From NCBI GenBank assembly GCA_020025915.1, contig JAHHRH010000014.1, positions 1 to 35,607 of the forward strand: a DNA stretch of 35,607 nt, given 5' to 3'. The position numbers were made by a program, and so were the translations under genes. The notes beneath the pieces were generated by a model. That model was not told the DNA's origin. It saw only the letters and a list, made by a program, of their open reading frames with translations, and made no database searches. Shown piece by piece: positions 18,316-25,614 of this stretch; positions within the stretch are counted from its first letter, which is position 1, and every line of letters begins with the position of its first letter. This DNA is from Sutterella sp. GTDB lineage: Bacteria > Pseudomonadota > Gammaproteobacteria > Burkholderiales > Burkholderiaceae_F.

Positions 18316-18348
18316 GCGTACGAAGATTAATTGCGAATCTTCGTACGC
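18316..18348. repeat. 13-bp perfect inverted repeat
   Basis: GCGTACGAAGATT (18316-18328) and its exact inverse AATCTTCGTACGC (18336-18348) flank a 7-base spacer. There is no T-tract on either side, so it is not a classical terminator. It could be an operator or a structured RNA element upstream of recC. Confidence 0.6.
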
Positions 18349-18605
18349 GTTAAAGTCTCGTGTATGTATACGTCTAACTTTGTGAACAGATCACCTCGTC
18401 GGAAAGTGGCCAAGAGTTGTTGAAGTGGGATGTCACGATCACCATAACAACCAAAAGCGCCACTTGGATATCCTTAACTGCTAGTTGCTAATGATGCTCT
18501 TTTTGCGCTTCGAAAAGTGTCAAGAGTCCAACGATCTATCTTGGTAGCGCTTGAGAGATTAGCCGCCTTCAAGAAGTACCTTTTGGAACCAAAAACAAGA
18601 TCTGC
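18330..18605 (-). other. Coding-like decayed sequence, unidentified
   Basis: In the 654-base gap between recC and the sulfite cluster, one minus-strand frame is open from 18605 to 18330 apart from a single TAA at 18476-18474. It has no ATG start. Its last 48 codons (GYPSGAFGCYGDRDIPLQQL onwards) look protein-like. I could not assign a family: weak resemblances to zinc alcohol dehydrogenase C-termini and to IS transposases were not convincing. Chance is a real alternative. Confidence 0.2.
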
Positions 18606-18659
18606 TCAGGTTTAGAGGCGCAGACACATCAAAAATGCATAATCATTGAACAACTTCCC

Positions 18660-18700
18660 TGGCGTTCAGAACTAAACATTCGTGCTAGTTCTGAGCGCCA
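18660..18700. repeat. 15-bp inverted repeat at the 3' end of the sulfite cluster
   Basis: TGGCGTTCAGAACTA (18660-18674) pairs with TAGTTCTGAGCGCCA (18686-18700), with one G-U pair and an 11-base loop. It lies 105 bases downstream of the last cluster gene. No T-tract follows on the minus strand. It may end or stabilise the transcript, or be an operator. Confidence 0.5.
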
Positions 18701-18729
18701 AGAGTACCCGTTGGAATGAAATTCACATT

Positions 18730-18758
18730 AACATCAACAACGAGCGCTCATTGATGTT
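18730..18758. repeat. 8-bp inverted repeat downstream of the last cluster gene
   Basis: AACATCAA (18730-18737) and TTGATGTT (18751-18758) flank 13 bases that contain the palindrome GAGCGCTC. It is the first structure after the thioredoxin-like gene and may be a 3' end of that transcript; no T-tract is present. Confidence 0.4.
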
Positions 18759-18804
18759 GAGAAACAGAGCTTATGCTATTTAACTGAACGAAAACCGTGA
18801 TGAT

Positions 18805-19416
18805 TTACTTCGCCACCTTCTTCGATCGATCAGCGTACTTATCAGCCAACTTTTCAAAGTAAGCTGGCACCGCAGGATCCGACCAGTCGATATAACCACG
18901 CACAAAACCTACCAAGTGACCATTACCATCCAGCACAAAGGTGGTTGGCGTCACGTCAACGGGCAAATGAGCAAAAAGGGTCTTATCGGGGTCATACCAG
19001 GTCAAAAGTTCCGTGGCATTATGCTTTTGCATAAACTTCTTGAGGCGCTTAGGCTTGGTATCTAAAGCAATCGAAATAATCTGAACCTTGCTACCTTCTT
19101 TATTGAAACGCTTTTGAAGCAAAAGTTGGTTCGGAATATTGCGTAAGCACGACTCACTCCAAGAAGCCCACACGTCCACCACAACGAGTTTGCCCTTAAA
19201 CTGCTCTAAAGACATAGATTGACCATCGAGCGTCTTAAAACCATCCGTCACGAAACCACGCGTCGTACGGAATTCGATAAAGTCACGTGCAACTAAAGGC
19301 TTTTCGGCAATCGGCTTACCATTGGCTTCATATTTTTGATTAAAGGGCGGCAAGGCAGCTATGGCACTTTGAAGACCCATACAAAGACTAAGGGCAATCA
19401 GGGCTTTCTTGAACAT
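18805..19416 (-). CDS. TlpA/CcmG-like thioredoxin-fold protein with SxxC in place of CxxC
   Basis: This exported 203-residue protein has a signal peptide (about 1-21) and a thioredoxin fold of the TlpA/ResA/CcmG type. VVVDVWASW leads into the active-site helix, and the cis-proline loop is intact (DVTPTTFVLD). The active site, normally WCxxC, reads W86-S87-E88-S89-C90: the first cysteine is serine (codon 19158-19156 is AGT) and only C90 remains. It cannot form an internal active-site disulfide. It is the last gene of the sulfite cluster, 27 bases after the CcmH-like gene, with a GTAAGGAAG ribosome site. A role in apocytochrome handling or copper transfer is inferred from context. Confidence 0.85.
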   Translation of the reverse strand: MFKKALIALSLCMGLQSAIAALPPFNQKYEANGKPIAEKPLVARDFIEFRTTRGFVTDGFKTLDGQSMSLEQFKGKLVVVDVWASWSESCLRNIPNQLLLQKRFNKEGSKVQIISIALDTKPKRLKKFMQKHNATELLTWYDPDKTLFAHLPVDVTPTTFVLDGNGHLVGFVRGYIDWSDPAVPAYFEKLADKYADRSKKVAK

Positions 19417-19443
19417 TGAATCTCTTCCTTACAAAAAAATCAG

Positions 19444-19839
19444 TTAGGCCTGCGGCTTACGACGGCGAATACGTAATAAAAGCAAAATGCCACCCACGGC
19501 TAAGGCCACCCAGGGGGCACCCCATAAAGCCGCGGTACCCGCATTCATGTCGGGTTCATAGCGAATCTGTTCGCCATAGCGCGCCACCATGAAGTCAAAA
19601 ATCTGTTCGCGCGTTTGGCCTTCACGGAGCTTTTCATAAATCACCCCTTTCAATTCGCTTGCAATCTGACTTTCAGAGTCATAGAGCGTCAGATTAGGCG
19701 ATACAGGACAACGCAAAACCTTGGTGATACTGATCGCTTCGTCACGTAAAGCGGCCCCTTTAAGCGGTTCACCAGCATAAACGGACGTCGCTAACAAAGC
19801 AGTCGTCACAAGCATCAACGAAGTTCGAATAAATTTCAC
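19444..19839 (-). CDS. ccmH: CcmH/NrfF-like cytochrome c maturation protein with CxxS motif
   Basis: This is a membrane-anchored periplasmic subunit of a system I haem lyase. It has a signal peptide (about 1-22), a three-helix CcmH domain and a C-terminal membrane helix followed by RIRRRK. The start is GTG at 19839, overlapping the ccmF stop by four bases with AAAGGAG upstream; an ATG start at 19929 would add 30 residues out of ccmF. The family motif LRCxxC reads LRCPVS (C44, S47; codon 19701-19699 is TCG), so the second cysteine is missing. E. coli CcmH and NrfF keep both. Its partner gene downstream lacks the complementary cysteine. It probably works with the adjacent CcmF-like protein on MccA. 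Confidence 0.88.
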   Translation of the reverse strand: MKFIRTSLMLVTTALLATSVYAGEPLKGAALRDEAISITKVLRCPVSPNLTLYDSESQIASELKGVIYEKLREGQTREQIFDFMVARYGEQIRYEPDMNAGTAALWGAPWVALAVGGILLLLRIRRRKPQA

Positions 19840-21728
19840 AACGCATCTCCTTTTAGACCAAGACGGCGACGGCTGATCAGCATACAAAGGGCGCTCAAAA
19901 TCATGATGAGGCCGCCCGACCAAATCCAACCGGCCAAGGGTTTAATTGAGAGGCGCACGAGCCATTCGTTGTCAGACAAAGGATTCCCCATCGAGACGTA
20001 GTAGTCACGCAAAAAGCCGTGATCAATCCCTGCCGCAGACATCTGCATACCGTTGGCGACGAAGGTTTGTCTTTCTGGACGCAAAATGGTGATAAGTGAT
20101 TCATCCTTTGCGTCGAGGACTTCGATCACCCCTTGCTTGGCATAATAAGAATGGTTGTTGACGTTGCGCGTTTCGGTATAGACAAAAATCACATTGTCAA
20201 CCTGACGCCCTAAGCCCGGCCCCATACGCACCAAGGCTTCACTTTCGTACTGCTGAACGCCGACCGCTCCGATGATGCTAATAGCCATCCCAACATGCGC
20301 CATCAATGCGGCCACACTCATCTGACGGGCTTTAAGAGGCACGCAATGCAAAATACAGCTCGTGATCAACCAAGTGGCTGCCGCAATCGATGCAAAGGTC
20401 ATCACGGCATCCAAGGGCTTGGTGGTGAAGGTAACCACTGCCGCGACACCCAGACTCAATACGCCACAAACAACCCAGCGACCCCACGACTTAAAGCCTA
20501 ATTGCGCAGCACCAGCCATCGCAGCTGCCATCAAGGCCATCGGCGCAAAAAAGCTATTAAAGTACGGCGCCCCAACGGTCAACGTGTGCCCCGCAAAGAC
20601 TTCATAAATGAGTGGATAGATAGTCCCAAAAAGCACTGCAAAGGCGGCGGCGACAAGTAAGAACACTGCGCCTGTCATCAAGGCGTCCTCACGCGTCACG
20701 GGACATTCTTTATCGGCACAGACAGGTTCAATACGCGCTGCATAAAGAAAAGCTGCTGGCACTAAGAGCATCAAAGCCAGAATCTGCAACGCAATGCCAC
20801 GCGTGGGATCCGTCGCAAAGGCGTGTACAGACTGCATGGCACCCGAGCGCACCAAGAAGGTTCCTAAAAGACAAAGTGCAAAGCCAACCAGCGTCAAAAA
20901 GACAGTCAAGCGACGTAACTGCACGCGACGGCGCGTTTGAATCAAGGCGTGCAATAAAGCGGTGGTCGTTAACCAAGGAATAAAGGACGCATTTTCAACG
21001 GGGTCCCAGAACCACCAGCCACCCCAACCGAGTTCGTTATAAGCCCACCAAGACCCCAGCATATTGCCAGCGGTCAAGAAAGCCCACGCTACGATTGCAA
21101 TCTTAGTCGTAAAGTCAACAGCAGCCTTGGTCCACTTGCCCGATAAGAGTAACGCCGCCATAGCTGCAAACATCAGCGCCAACCCTGAATACCCCATAAA
21201 AAGGACCGGCGGATGAAGAATCATCCCAATGTCTTGCAAAACAGGATTTAAATCACGACCTTCAGGCGGCATCATCGGCAAATGACGCAAAAAGGGGTTT
21301 GAGGTCAACAGCAAAAAGAAACTAAAACCCGCAATGACAATCAGCATCAAGCCTTGAAGGCGCGCTTTAAAAACAGGATCGTCACAACGCAAAACCCCTG
21401 CGAAGGCTGTGCCCAAAGACATCAACAAAATCCAAAGGAGCATCGAACCCTCGTGACTTCCCCAAAGCGCAGCGACCTTATAGGCGGTCTCAAGCTTGGT
21501 GTTCGAATGGTTGGCCACATAGACCACCGAAAAGTCATTCGTCACAAACGACCAAACCAACGCCGCCGTTGCCCCTATGAGGGACAAGGCCGTTAATAAA
21601 GCTGCGGGCTGACTAAAGTCGCGATAATACTGCGACGACGTACGCACACCATAAAAGACCGCCGCAGGGGCAAGCAAAGCAGTCATCGTGGCAATAATGA
21701 GCAAAAAGTGGCCGAGTTCAGGAATCAC
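19836..21728 (-). CDS. ccmF: CcmF/NrfE-like haem lyase of the sulfite reductase cluster
   Basis: This multi-spanning membrane protein of 630 residues attaches haem to apocytochrome c in system I. The WWD domain WGGWWFWDPVENASF lies at 235-249. Histidines at the positions of the CcmF haem ligands are present: H172 (HPPVLF), H260 (LLHAL), H302 (SVHAF) and one in LMAHVGMA near 475. Its position inside the mcc cluster, with CcmH- and CcmI-like partners, mirrors NrfEFG of E. coli and SirEFG of Shewanella and suggests a lyase specialised for MccA, probably for the CX15CH site. It begins with GTG at 21728. A loop with CADKEC (337-342) is a small oddity. Confidence 0.92.
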   Translation of the reverse strand: MIPELGHFLLIIATMTALLAPAAVFYGVRTSSQYYRDFSQPAALLTALSLIGATAALVWSFVTNDFSVVYVANHSNTKLETAYKVAALWGSHEGSMLLWILLMSLGTAFAGVLRCDDPVFKARLQGLMLIVIAGFSFFLLLTSNPFLRHLPMMPPEGRDLNPVLQDIGMILHPPVLFMGYSGLALMFAAMAALLLSGKWTKAAVDFTTKIAIVAWAFLTAGNMLGSWWAYNELGWGGWWFWDPVENASFIPWLTTTALLHALIQTRRRVQLRRLTVFLTLVGFALCLLGTFLVRSGAMQSVHAFATDPTRGIALQILALMLLVPAAFLYAARIEPVCADKECPVTREDALMTGAVFLLVAAAFAVLFGTIYPLIYEVFAGHTLTVGAPYFNSFFAPMALMAAAMAGAAQLGFKSWGRWVVCGVLSLGVAAVVTFTTKPLDAVMTFASIAAATWLITSCILHCVPLKARQMSVAALMAHVGMAISIIGAVGVQQYESEALVRMGPGLGRQVDNVIFVYTETRNVNNHSYYAKQGVIEVLDAKDESLITILRPERQTFVANGMQMSAAGIDHGFLRDYYVSMGNPLSDNEWLVRLSIKPLAGWIWSGGLIMILSALCMLISRRRLGLKGDAL

Positions 21729-21747
21729 TTTAGGGTCCTTGGATTCT

Positions 21748-21782
21748 ATTGGGTCAGCGCTACTTTACCGCACTGACCCAAT
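21748..21782. repeat. Hairpin between the nosY-like and ccmF-like genes
   Basis: ATTGGGTCAG (21748-21757) pairs perfectly with CTGACCCAAT (21773-21782). It sits in the 92-base gap that separates the Nos-like block from the haem lyase block. The T-run is on the plus-strand side, so in the direction of the genes it is a stable stem, not a canonical terminator. Confidence 0.55.
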
Positions 21783-21819
21783 CTTTTAGCTTAAGACGAA
21801 TATCAAATTCAAGCTTTTT

Positions 21820-22665
21820 TTAAAGCCGACGACGTCCTAACGTGAAAGCGCAAATCCCAAAGAGAAACACGATCCACCCTAAGAGAAAGCCAACAAGTAT
21901 CACGGGGGACGGGGCACTAAAAGACAACACCCCTATCACCGACTGATTAAGTAATCTAAAGACGCTTGCAGGATTCGCCAACATTAAGGCCGTCAATGTT
22001 TCGCGCCCTAGCACATCAGCGCCAGCCACACTCACCACCAAGAGCCCTAAGTCGTAAAGGAGAACTGATACAAACCAAACGACTAATAAAAGTGCCAACG
22101 CCTGCGCCTTGTGACGTACGGACAAACTCACCCAATAAGCAATCAGCATAAAGATAAGCCCCAAGAGCCATCCACTCGTAATGAGCACCCCTAGCGACAT
22201 AATGAGCGCACTAATGTCATACGGCACGTCAAGCATTGCTTGTACGATCGGCAACACAGCAAAACCAATCACTAAAACAAGTAACAAGGCTGCCCCTTGC
22301 CCCATGGCTTTGCCGATCAACCACTGCAACCGCGAAAGCGGATAGGTCAGCATCAAAAGCAATGTACCCGACTCGGCTTCGCCGACAAAGGCGTCATAAG
22401 CAAGCAACAACGCCAATAACGGCAACAAAAAGACCGTCAAGCTAAGGAGTGAATTCATGACGCTAGGCAGCGGCTGATACTGCAACGTCCCCCCAATCGC
22501 CGCCGTCCCAAAAAAGACAGCCAAACCTAAAATCGCAAATAGTGCAGAGCCAAACACCAACCAGCGGCTACGCAAACAGTCCCGAAGCTCTTTGCCCGCG
22601 ACAATGAGGATGGTCTCTATGGCACTGATCGAGCGTCCTGTGCCAATGGTCTGATGATTCGTCAT
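21820..22665 (-). CDS. nosY: NosY-like ABC transporter permease
   Basis: This inner-membrane permease has about 281 residues and six predicted membrane segments. VGEAESGTLLLMLTYPLSR near residue 110 is the conserved NosY/ABC-2 coupling segment, and it ends in a basic RRRL tail. With the NosF-like ATPase and NosD-like periplasmic protein it forms a NosDFY complex, which in denitrifiers is required to build the copper site of N2O reductase. No N2O reductase is present here, so the complex most likely serves the haem-copper sulfite reductase MccA. I prefer the ATG at 22665 (AAGGAG at good distance) over the ATG at 22671. Confidence 0.87.
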   Translation of the reverse strand: MTNHQTIGTGRSISAIETILIVAGKELRDCLRSRWLVFGSALFAILGLAVFFGTAAIGGTLQYQPLPSVMNSLLSLTVFLLPLLALLLAYDAFVGEAESGTLLLMLTYPLSRLQWLIGKAMGQGAALLLVLVIGFAVLPIVQAMLDVPYDISALIMSLGVLITSGWLLGLIFMLIAYWVSLSVRHKAQALALLLVVWFVSVLLYDLGLLVVSVAGADVLGRETLTALMLANPASVFRLLNQSVIGVLSFSAPSPVILVGFLLGWIVFLFGICAFTLGRRRL

Positions 22666-22676
22666 ACCCATTCTCC

Positions 22677-23555
22677 TTAGAGCTCATTCACAGGAACATT
22701 CAATACGAAGTGCTGAAAGATCATGCCTAAATCGGCCTTACGCAACTGGAAGTCGTATACCCCATATTGCGACGTCAAGCATTTAACCGTATTCGAAACT
22801 TCAGTCTCAGGCACGGCCAATCGGTGACCCCGCACCCACTTTGATAAAAACGGATCCTTAAAGACCTCAGGATTATGAATGTGGCTAATCAAGGCTGGCA
22901 ATTGCGCCTGGCTTCGTAACAGTTCAAGCGTCCCTTCTCCACGGCATTCGCCCGCAGCCAAGAGTAACACCTGATCAAGATAGGGTTCGACCAACGCCAA
23001 TTCATGGGTACACACAACCACGGCACACCCCGCGTCACGCAAAGCAGAGAGCTCTTTATACATCAGAGACGACGCCGCAGGATCTAACCCAACGGTCGGT
23101 TCGTCAAGCACCAAAAGACGTGGACGCGTCAAAAGCGCTTGCGCTAACCCTAAACGCTGACGTTGGCCTTTAGAACATTGCCCCAAACGTTGTCTCAAAA
23201 CAACGCCTAAACCTAATTCGTCAACGAGCTCATTGATACGCCCCTTCGAGACACCTTTGAGACCTGCAAAATAGTTCAGATGCTCTTCAACAGTCATTGC
23301 GTCATAAAAACTCACGTTTTCTGGCAAATAACCGATATCTAAAGGCGAAGCGCCTGGTGCACCACCCAAAACCATCAATTCGCCAGCCTTGGGTTTCAAT
23401 AACCCCAAGATTAACTTGATCAACGTGGATTTACCAGCCCCGTTGTGGCCAATCAAAGCCAATAAACGCCCTTCAGACAATTCAAAGGACACATCGTTCA
23501 AAACCGTTTTCGCACCGCGGCAGAAAACCAAATGCTTACAATCGATCACAATCAT
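22677..23555 (-). CDS. nosF: NosF-like ABC transporter ATPase
   Basis: This cytoplasmic ATPase has 292 residues. Walker A is GHNGAGKST (about 36-44), the signature is CSKGQRQRLGLAQAL (SKGQ form, as in NosF) and Walker B is LLVLDEPTVGLDP. The C-terminal 80 residues are not part of the nucleotide-binding domain and are typical of NosF-type subunits. The ATG at 23555 overlaps the nosD stop as TGATG; a GTG one codon earlier is also possible. It should drive the NosY permease, exporting a factor needed for metal-site assembly. The nature of that cargo is still uncertain even for the classical Nos system. Confidence 0.9.
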   Translation of the reverse strand: MIVIDCKHLVFCRGAKTVLNDVSFELSEGRLLALIGHNGAGKSTLIKLILGLLKPKAGELMVLGGAPGASPLDIGYLPENVSFYDAMTVEEHLNYFAGLKGVSKGRINELVDELGLGVVLRQRLGQCSKGQRQRLGLAQALLTRPRLLVLDEPTVGLDPAASSLMYKELSALRDAGCAVVVCTHELALVEPYLDQVLLLAAGECRGEGTLELLRSQAQLPALISHIHNPEVFKDPFLSKWVRGHRLAVPETEVSNTVKCLTSQYGVYDFQLRKADLGMIFQHFVLNVPVNEL

Positions 23556-24871
23556 CACTTTTTCTCGTCAGAAGGAGGCACGATCGGTGACGTCATCAAC
23601 GGATGTGAATCCGTCACCCCTTTACCGCGGTCAATTTCAAATTGGTTCGCAAGCCACCGCAACAAAGCCGTCACAGGGCTATCCATCAAGAAACGCGCTT
23701 CTGGATAGATCCAAAAAATTCGATCAAGGCTATCGTTGGGTTGATAAGCACGATCCCCAATCCCATCATGATCAAGGTCCCAACCTAGATAAGTACTCCA
23801 GAAGTTGCCGCGCCCTTCGTGGCTCCATTCCAAAGGCTTTTCGCCGACATAACGCACCTGAATTTGATTGTCAACAAAGGCGTTATTCCAAAGGACGTTG
23901 CCTTCTCCACCTAACGCCACGCCAATCCCGATATCGCTATTAGCAATATAGTTTTGCGTGATGCGGTTTTTGCCAGGGCCATAAATAAAGATGCCTTTGC
24001 CTTCGTTATCGAGCGCCGCGCGACCTTTGGGGTTATGCACCCCTTCGACGATGTTATCTTTAACAAAACAACGATCCGCAACGTTCAACAAAATGCCAAA
24101 TTCAATATTGCGCGCACTATAGCTATTGGTAAGCGTCACCGTTTCGGAACTCATCAAGGCATACCCCCCCCGCACACCCATGGCGCGGTTATTGTCAGCA
24201 CTGCAATCACGGGTATACATATAGTGAATCCCGTACTGAGCACCCGTAAAGAAGTTGCCATTCGATCGCGCACGATCGACGTTTTCAAAATAAAACCCGT
24301 CGCGCACATTCCGCAAATGGTTGTTATGAAGGTCAGCCGACTTCACATAATTCAAAAAGACCCCATCACCACGATCTAACACATGGCGCTTTTGGTCACC
24401 TTCTATGCGGCAGTTTTCAATCGTGAGATCACTCAGTCGGTCAGCACGCACGCCAAAGCCCGGGCCCTGTAGTGTCAGACCTTTAAGCACTACGTTGTCT
24501 GCACCGTCAGCGACTTTGACACCAGCGTCTCGGTTATAGAGATCCCCTCCGTAATTGCGAATTGTGAGGTTTTCTACACGCACGCGTGGCACTCGAATGA
24601 TGATACCTGAGCCTTCACCCCCAGCATCAATCACAGCGTCTTCTTCACCGCGAATCGTAATGCCACGGGCAAAGATTTCAATCGGTTCTGCAGGGATATA
24701 AACGCCTTTTTTGATCGTGATGATATCACCATCTTCGACATCAATAAACGCATCTTCAAATGACTCGGGCGAATCCACCACATAGTCAGCGGCAAGCGAT
24801 GACATCGCCAAACACGCCAAGAAGACTGACACCACCGATAGACGCATCCCTTTAGAGAGGGAAGTCAACAT
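23555..24871 (-). CDS. nosD: NosD-like periplasmic beta-helix protein
   Basis: This exported protein of 438 residues has a signal peptide (about 1-28) and a right-handed beta-helix built from carbohydrate-binding/sugar-hydrolase (CASH) repeats, visible as repeated short IT/V-N-I-x-N type rungs between about 70 and 350. It carries the NosD hallmark GIHYMYTRD near residue 216. NosD binds the NosFY transporter and takes copper from NosL for delivery to the target enzyme in the N2O reductase system. The gene is 11 bases after the nosL-like gene and overlaps nosF, so the block nosL-nosD-nosF-nosY is one unit. GGGAGCGGT precedes the start. Confidence 0.9.
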   Translation of the reverse strand: MLTSLSKGMRLSVVSVFLACLAMSSLAADYVVDSPESFEDAFIDVEDGDIITIKKGVYIPAEPIEIFARGITIRGEEDAVIDAGGEGSGIIIRVPRVRVENLTIRNYGGDLYNRDAGVKVADGADNVVLKGLTLQGPGFGVRADRLSDLTIENCRIEGDQKRHVLDRGDGVFLNYVKSADLHNNHLRNVRDGFYFENVDRARSNGNFFTGAQYGIHYMYTRDCSADNNRAMGVRGGYALMSSETVTLTNSYSARNIEFGILLNVADRCFVKDNIVEGVHNPKGRAALDNEGKGIFIYGPGKNRITQNYIANSDIGIGVALGGEGNVLWNNAFVDNQIQVRYVGEKPLEWSHEGRGNFWSTYLGWDLDHDGIGDRAYQPNDSLDRIFWIYPEARFLMDSPVTALLRWLANQFEIDRGKGVTDSHPLMTSPIVPPSDEKK

Positions 24872-24882
24872 ACACCGCTCCC

Positions 24883-25383
24883 TTAGTCGAGCAAATCAAG
24901 CGTGATGTCTTTGTACTGATAGAGTTTGCCACCCCACTCTTTCATAAACTTTTCGGCGGCTACCTTATCCGAAAATGCAGCAGGTTCGTCACCCATCACA
25001 CCTTCGCGACGATGGCCATAGACATACATCGCCTGATCAGCTGCAATCAAATATTTGTCGTCAGGCGTATTCCAATCAGTCTTCGCCAAGTCGTGAATAT
25101 AAAACGCCAACAAACGACGCTTGTTTTCAGGCTGCAGGGCATAGGTAAACGCGTCACGTCCGGCGCAGAATTTAAGTGGTGTATCTTCAGCGCCCTTAAT
25201 AATCACCTCAGCCTTAGGGCCTTCATAGTGTGCAATGACCATGCCACAGAGATGGCAGCGATCGTGTTTTTCAAAGGGGACGGGAGAATACGTCTTTTGG
25301 GCGGCTTCGTCACCGCAACCGCCGAGCATGAACGTAACCGCGCCCATAATGGTCACCATTGCGACTCTCTTCAACATCGTCAT
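24883..25383 (-). CDS. nosL: NosL-like copper chaperone lipoprotein
   Basis: This periplasmic, membrane-anchored copper(I)-binding lipoprotein has 166 residues. The signal ends in the lipobox FMLGGC, so Cys23 would be lipidated. The NosL motif CHLCGM follows near residue 43, and a further KFCAGRDAF segment matches the family. I start it at ATG 25383 (MTMLKRVAM) because AGAGGTGAG lies just upstream and the signal peptide then has normal length; a longer open frame from 25557 runs through the terminator and hairpin region and is not credible. It opens the second block of the cluster. It probably supplies Cu(I) for MccA through the NosD-like protein. Confidence 0.9.
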   Translation of the reverse strand: MTMLKRVAMVTIMGAVTFMLGGCGDEAAQKTYSPVPFEKHDRCHLCGMVIAHYEGPKAEVIIKGAEDTPLKFCAGRDAFTYALQPENKRRLLAFYIHDLAKTDWNTPDDKYLIAADQAMYVYGHRREGVMGDEPAAFSDKVAAEKFMKEWGGKLYQYKDITLDLLD

Positions 25384-25424
25384 TGCACTCACCTCTGTCA
25401 GATGATTTCTAACTTGTTTTATTC

Positions 25425-25463
25425 GTTCAGAAAAACTGAACATCATGTTTAGTAAATCTGAAC
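25425..25463. promoter_or_regulatory. Repeated GTTCAG half-sites upstream of the nosL-like gene
   Basis: GTTCAG (25425-25430) and CTGAAC (25436-25441) form a perfect inverted repeat with a 5-base A spacer. A third copy, CTGAAC, lies at 25458-25463. They are 42-80 bases before the nosL-like start, where an operator would be expected. The regulator is unknown. Confidence 0.4.
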
Positions 25464-25474
25464 AATTTTCGGAT

Positions 25475-25497
25475 AAAAAAATGGCCCTTAACGGGCA
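25475..25497 (-). terminator. Short terminator after mccD
   Basis: On the minus strand GCCC (25496-25493) and GGGC (25487-25484) form a 4-bp stem with loop GTTAA, followed two bases later by seven T residues (25481-25475). The stem is short, so termination may be partial. Confidence 0.5.
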
Positions 25498-25520
25498 CAG
25501 TGTTTGATTAGTTTGTTTTG

Positions 25521-25568
25521 GATTCACTGGTTGCCCCGTCCGAAACGAGCGAAGCAACCTAGTGAATC
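25521..25568. repeat. Long stable hairpin after mccD
   Basis: GATTCACT and GGTTGC (25521-25534) pair with GCAACC and AGTGAATC (25554-25559, 25561-25568), giving a 14-bp stem with one bulged T. The T-run follows on the plus strand. In the direction of mccD it would act as a 3' stabiliser or as part of a two-hairpin end with 25475-25497. Confidence 0.6.
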
Positions 25569-25614
25569 TTTTTCATGTGCTCAGCACACTTCGATCAGAA
25601 GTCTCGCAAAGAGA

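Noticed and set aside
24883..25557. Longer reading of the nosL-like gene from 25557
   Set aside because: The extra 58 codons cross the hairpin and terminator region; the ATG at 25383 has a good ribosome site and gives a normal lipoprotein signal.
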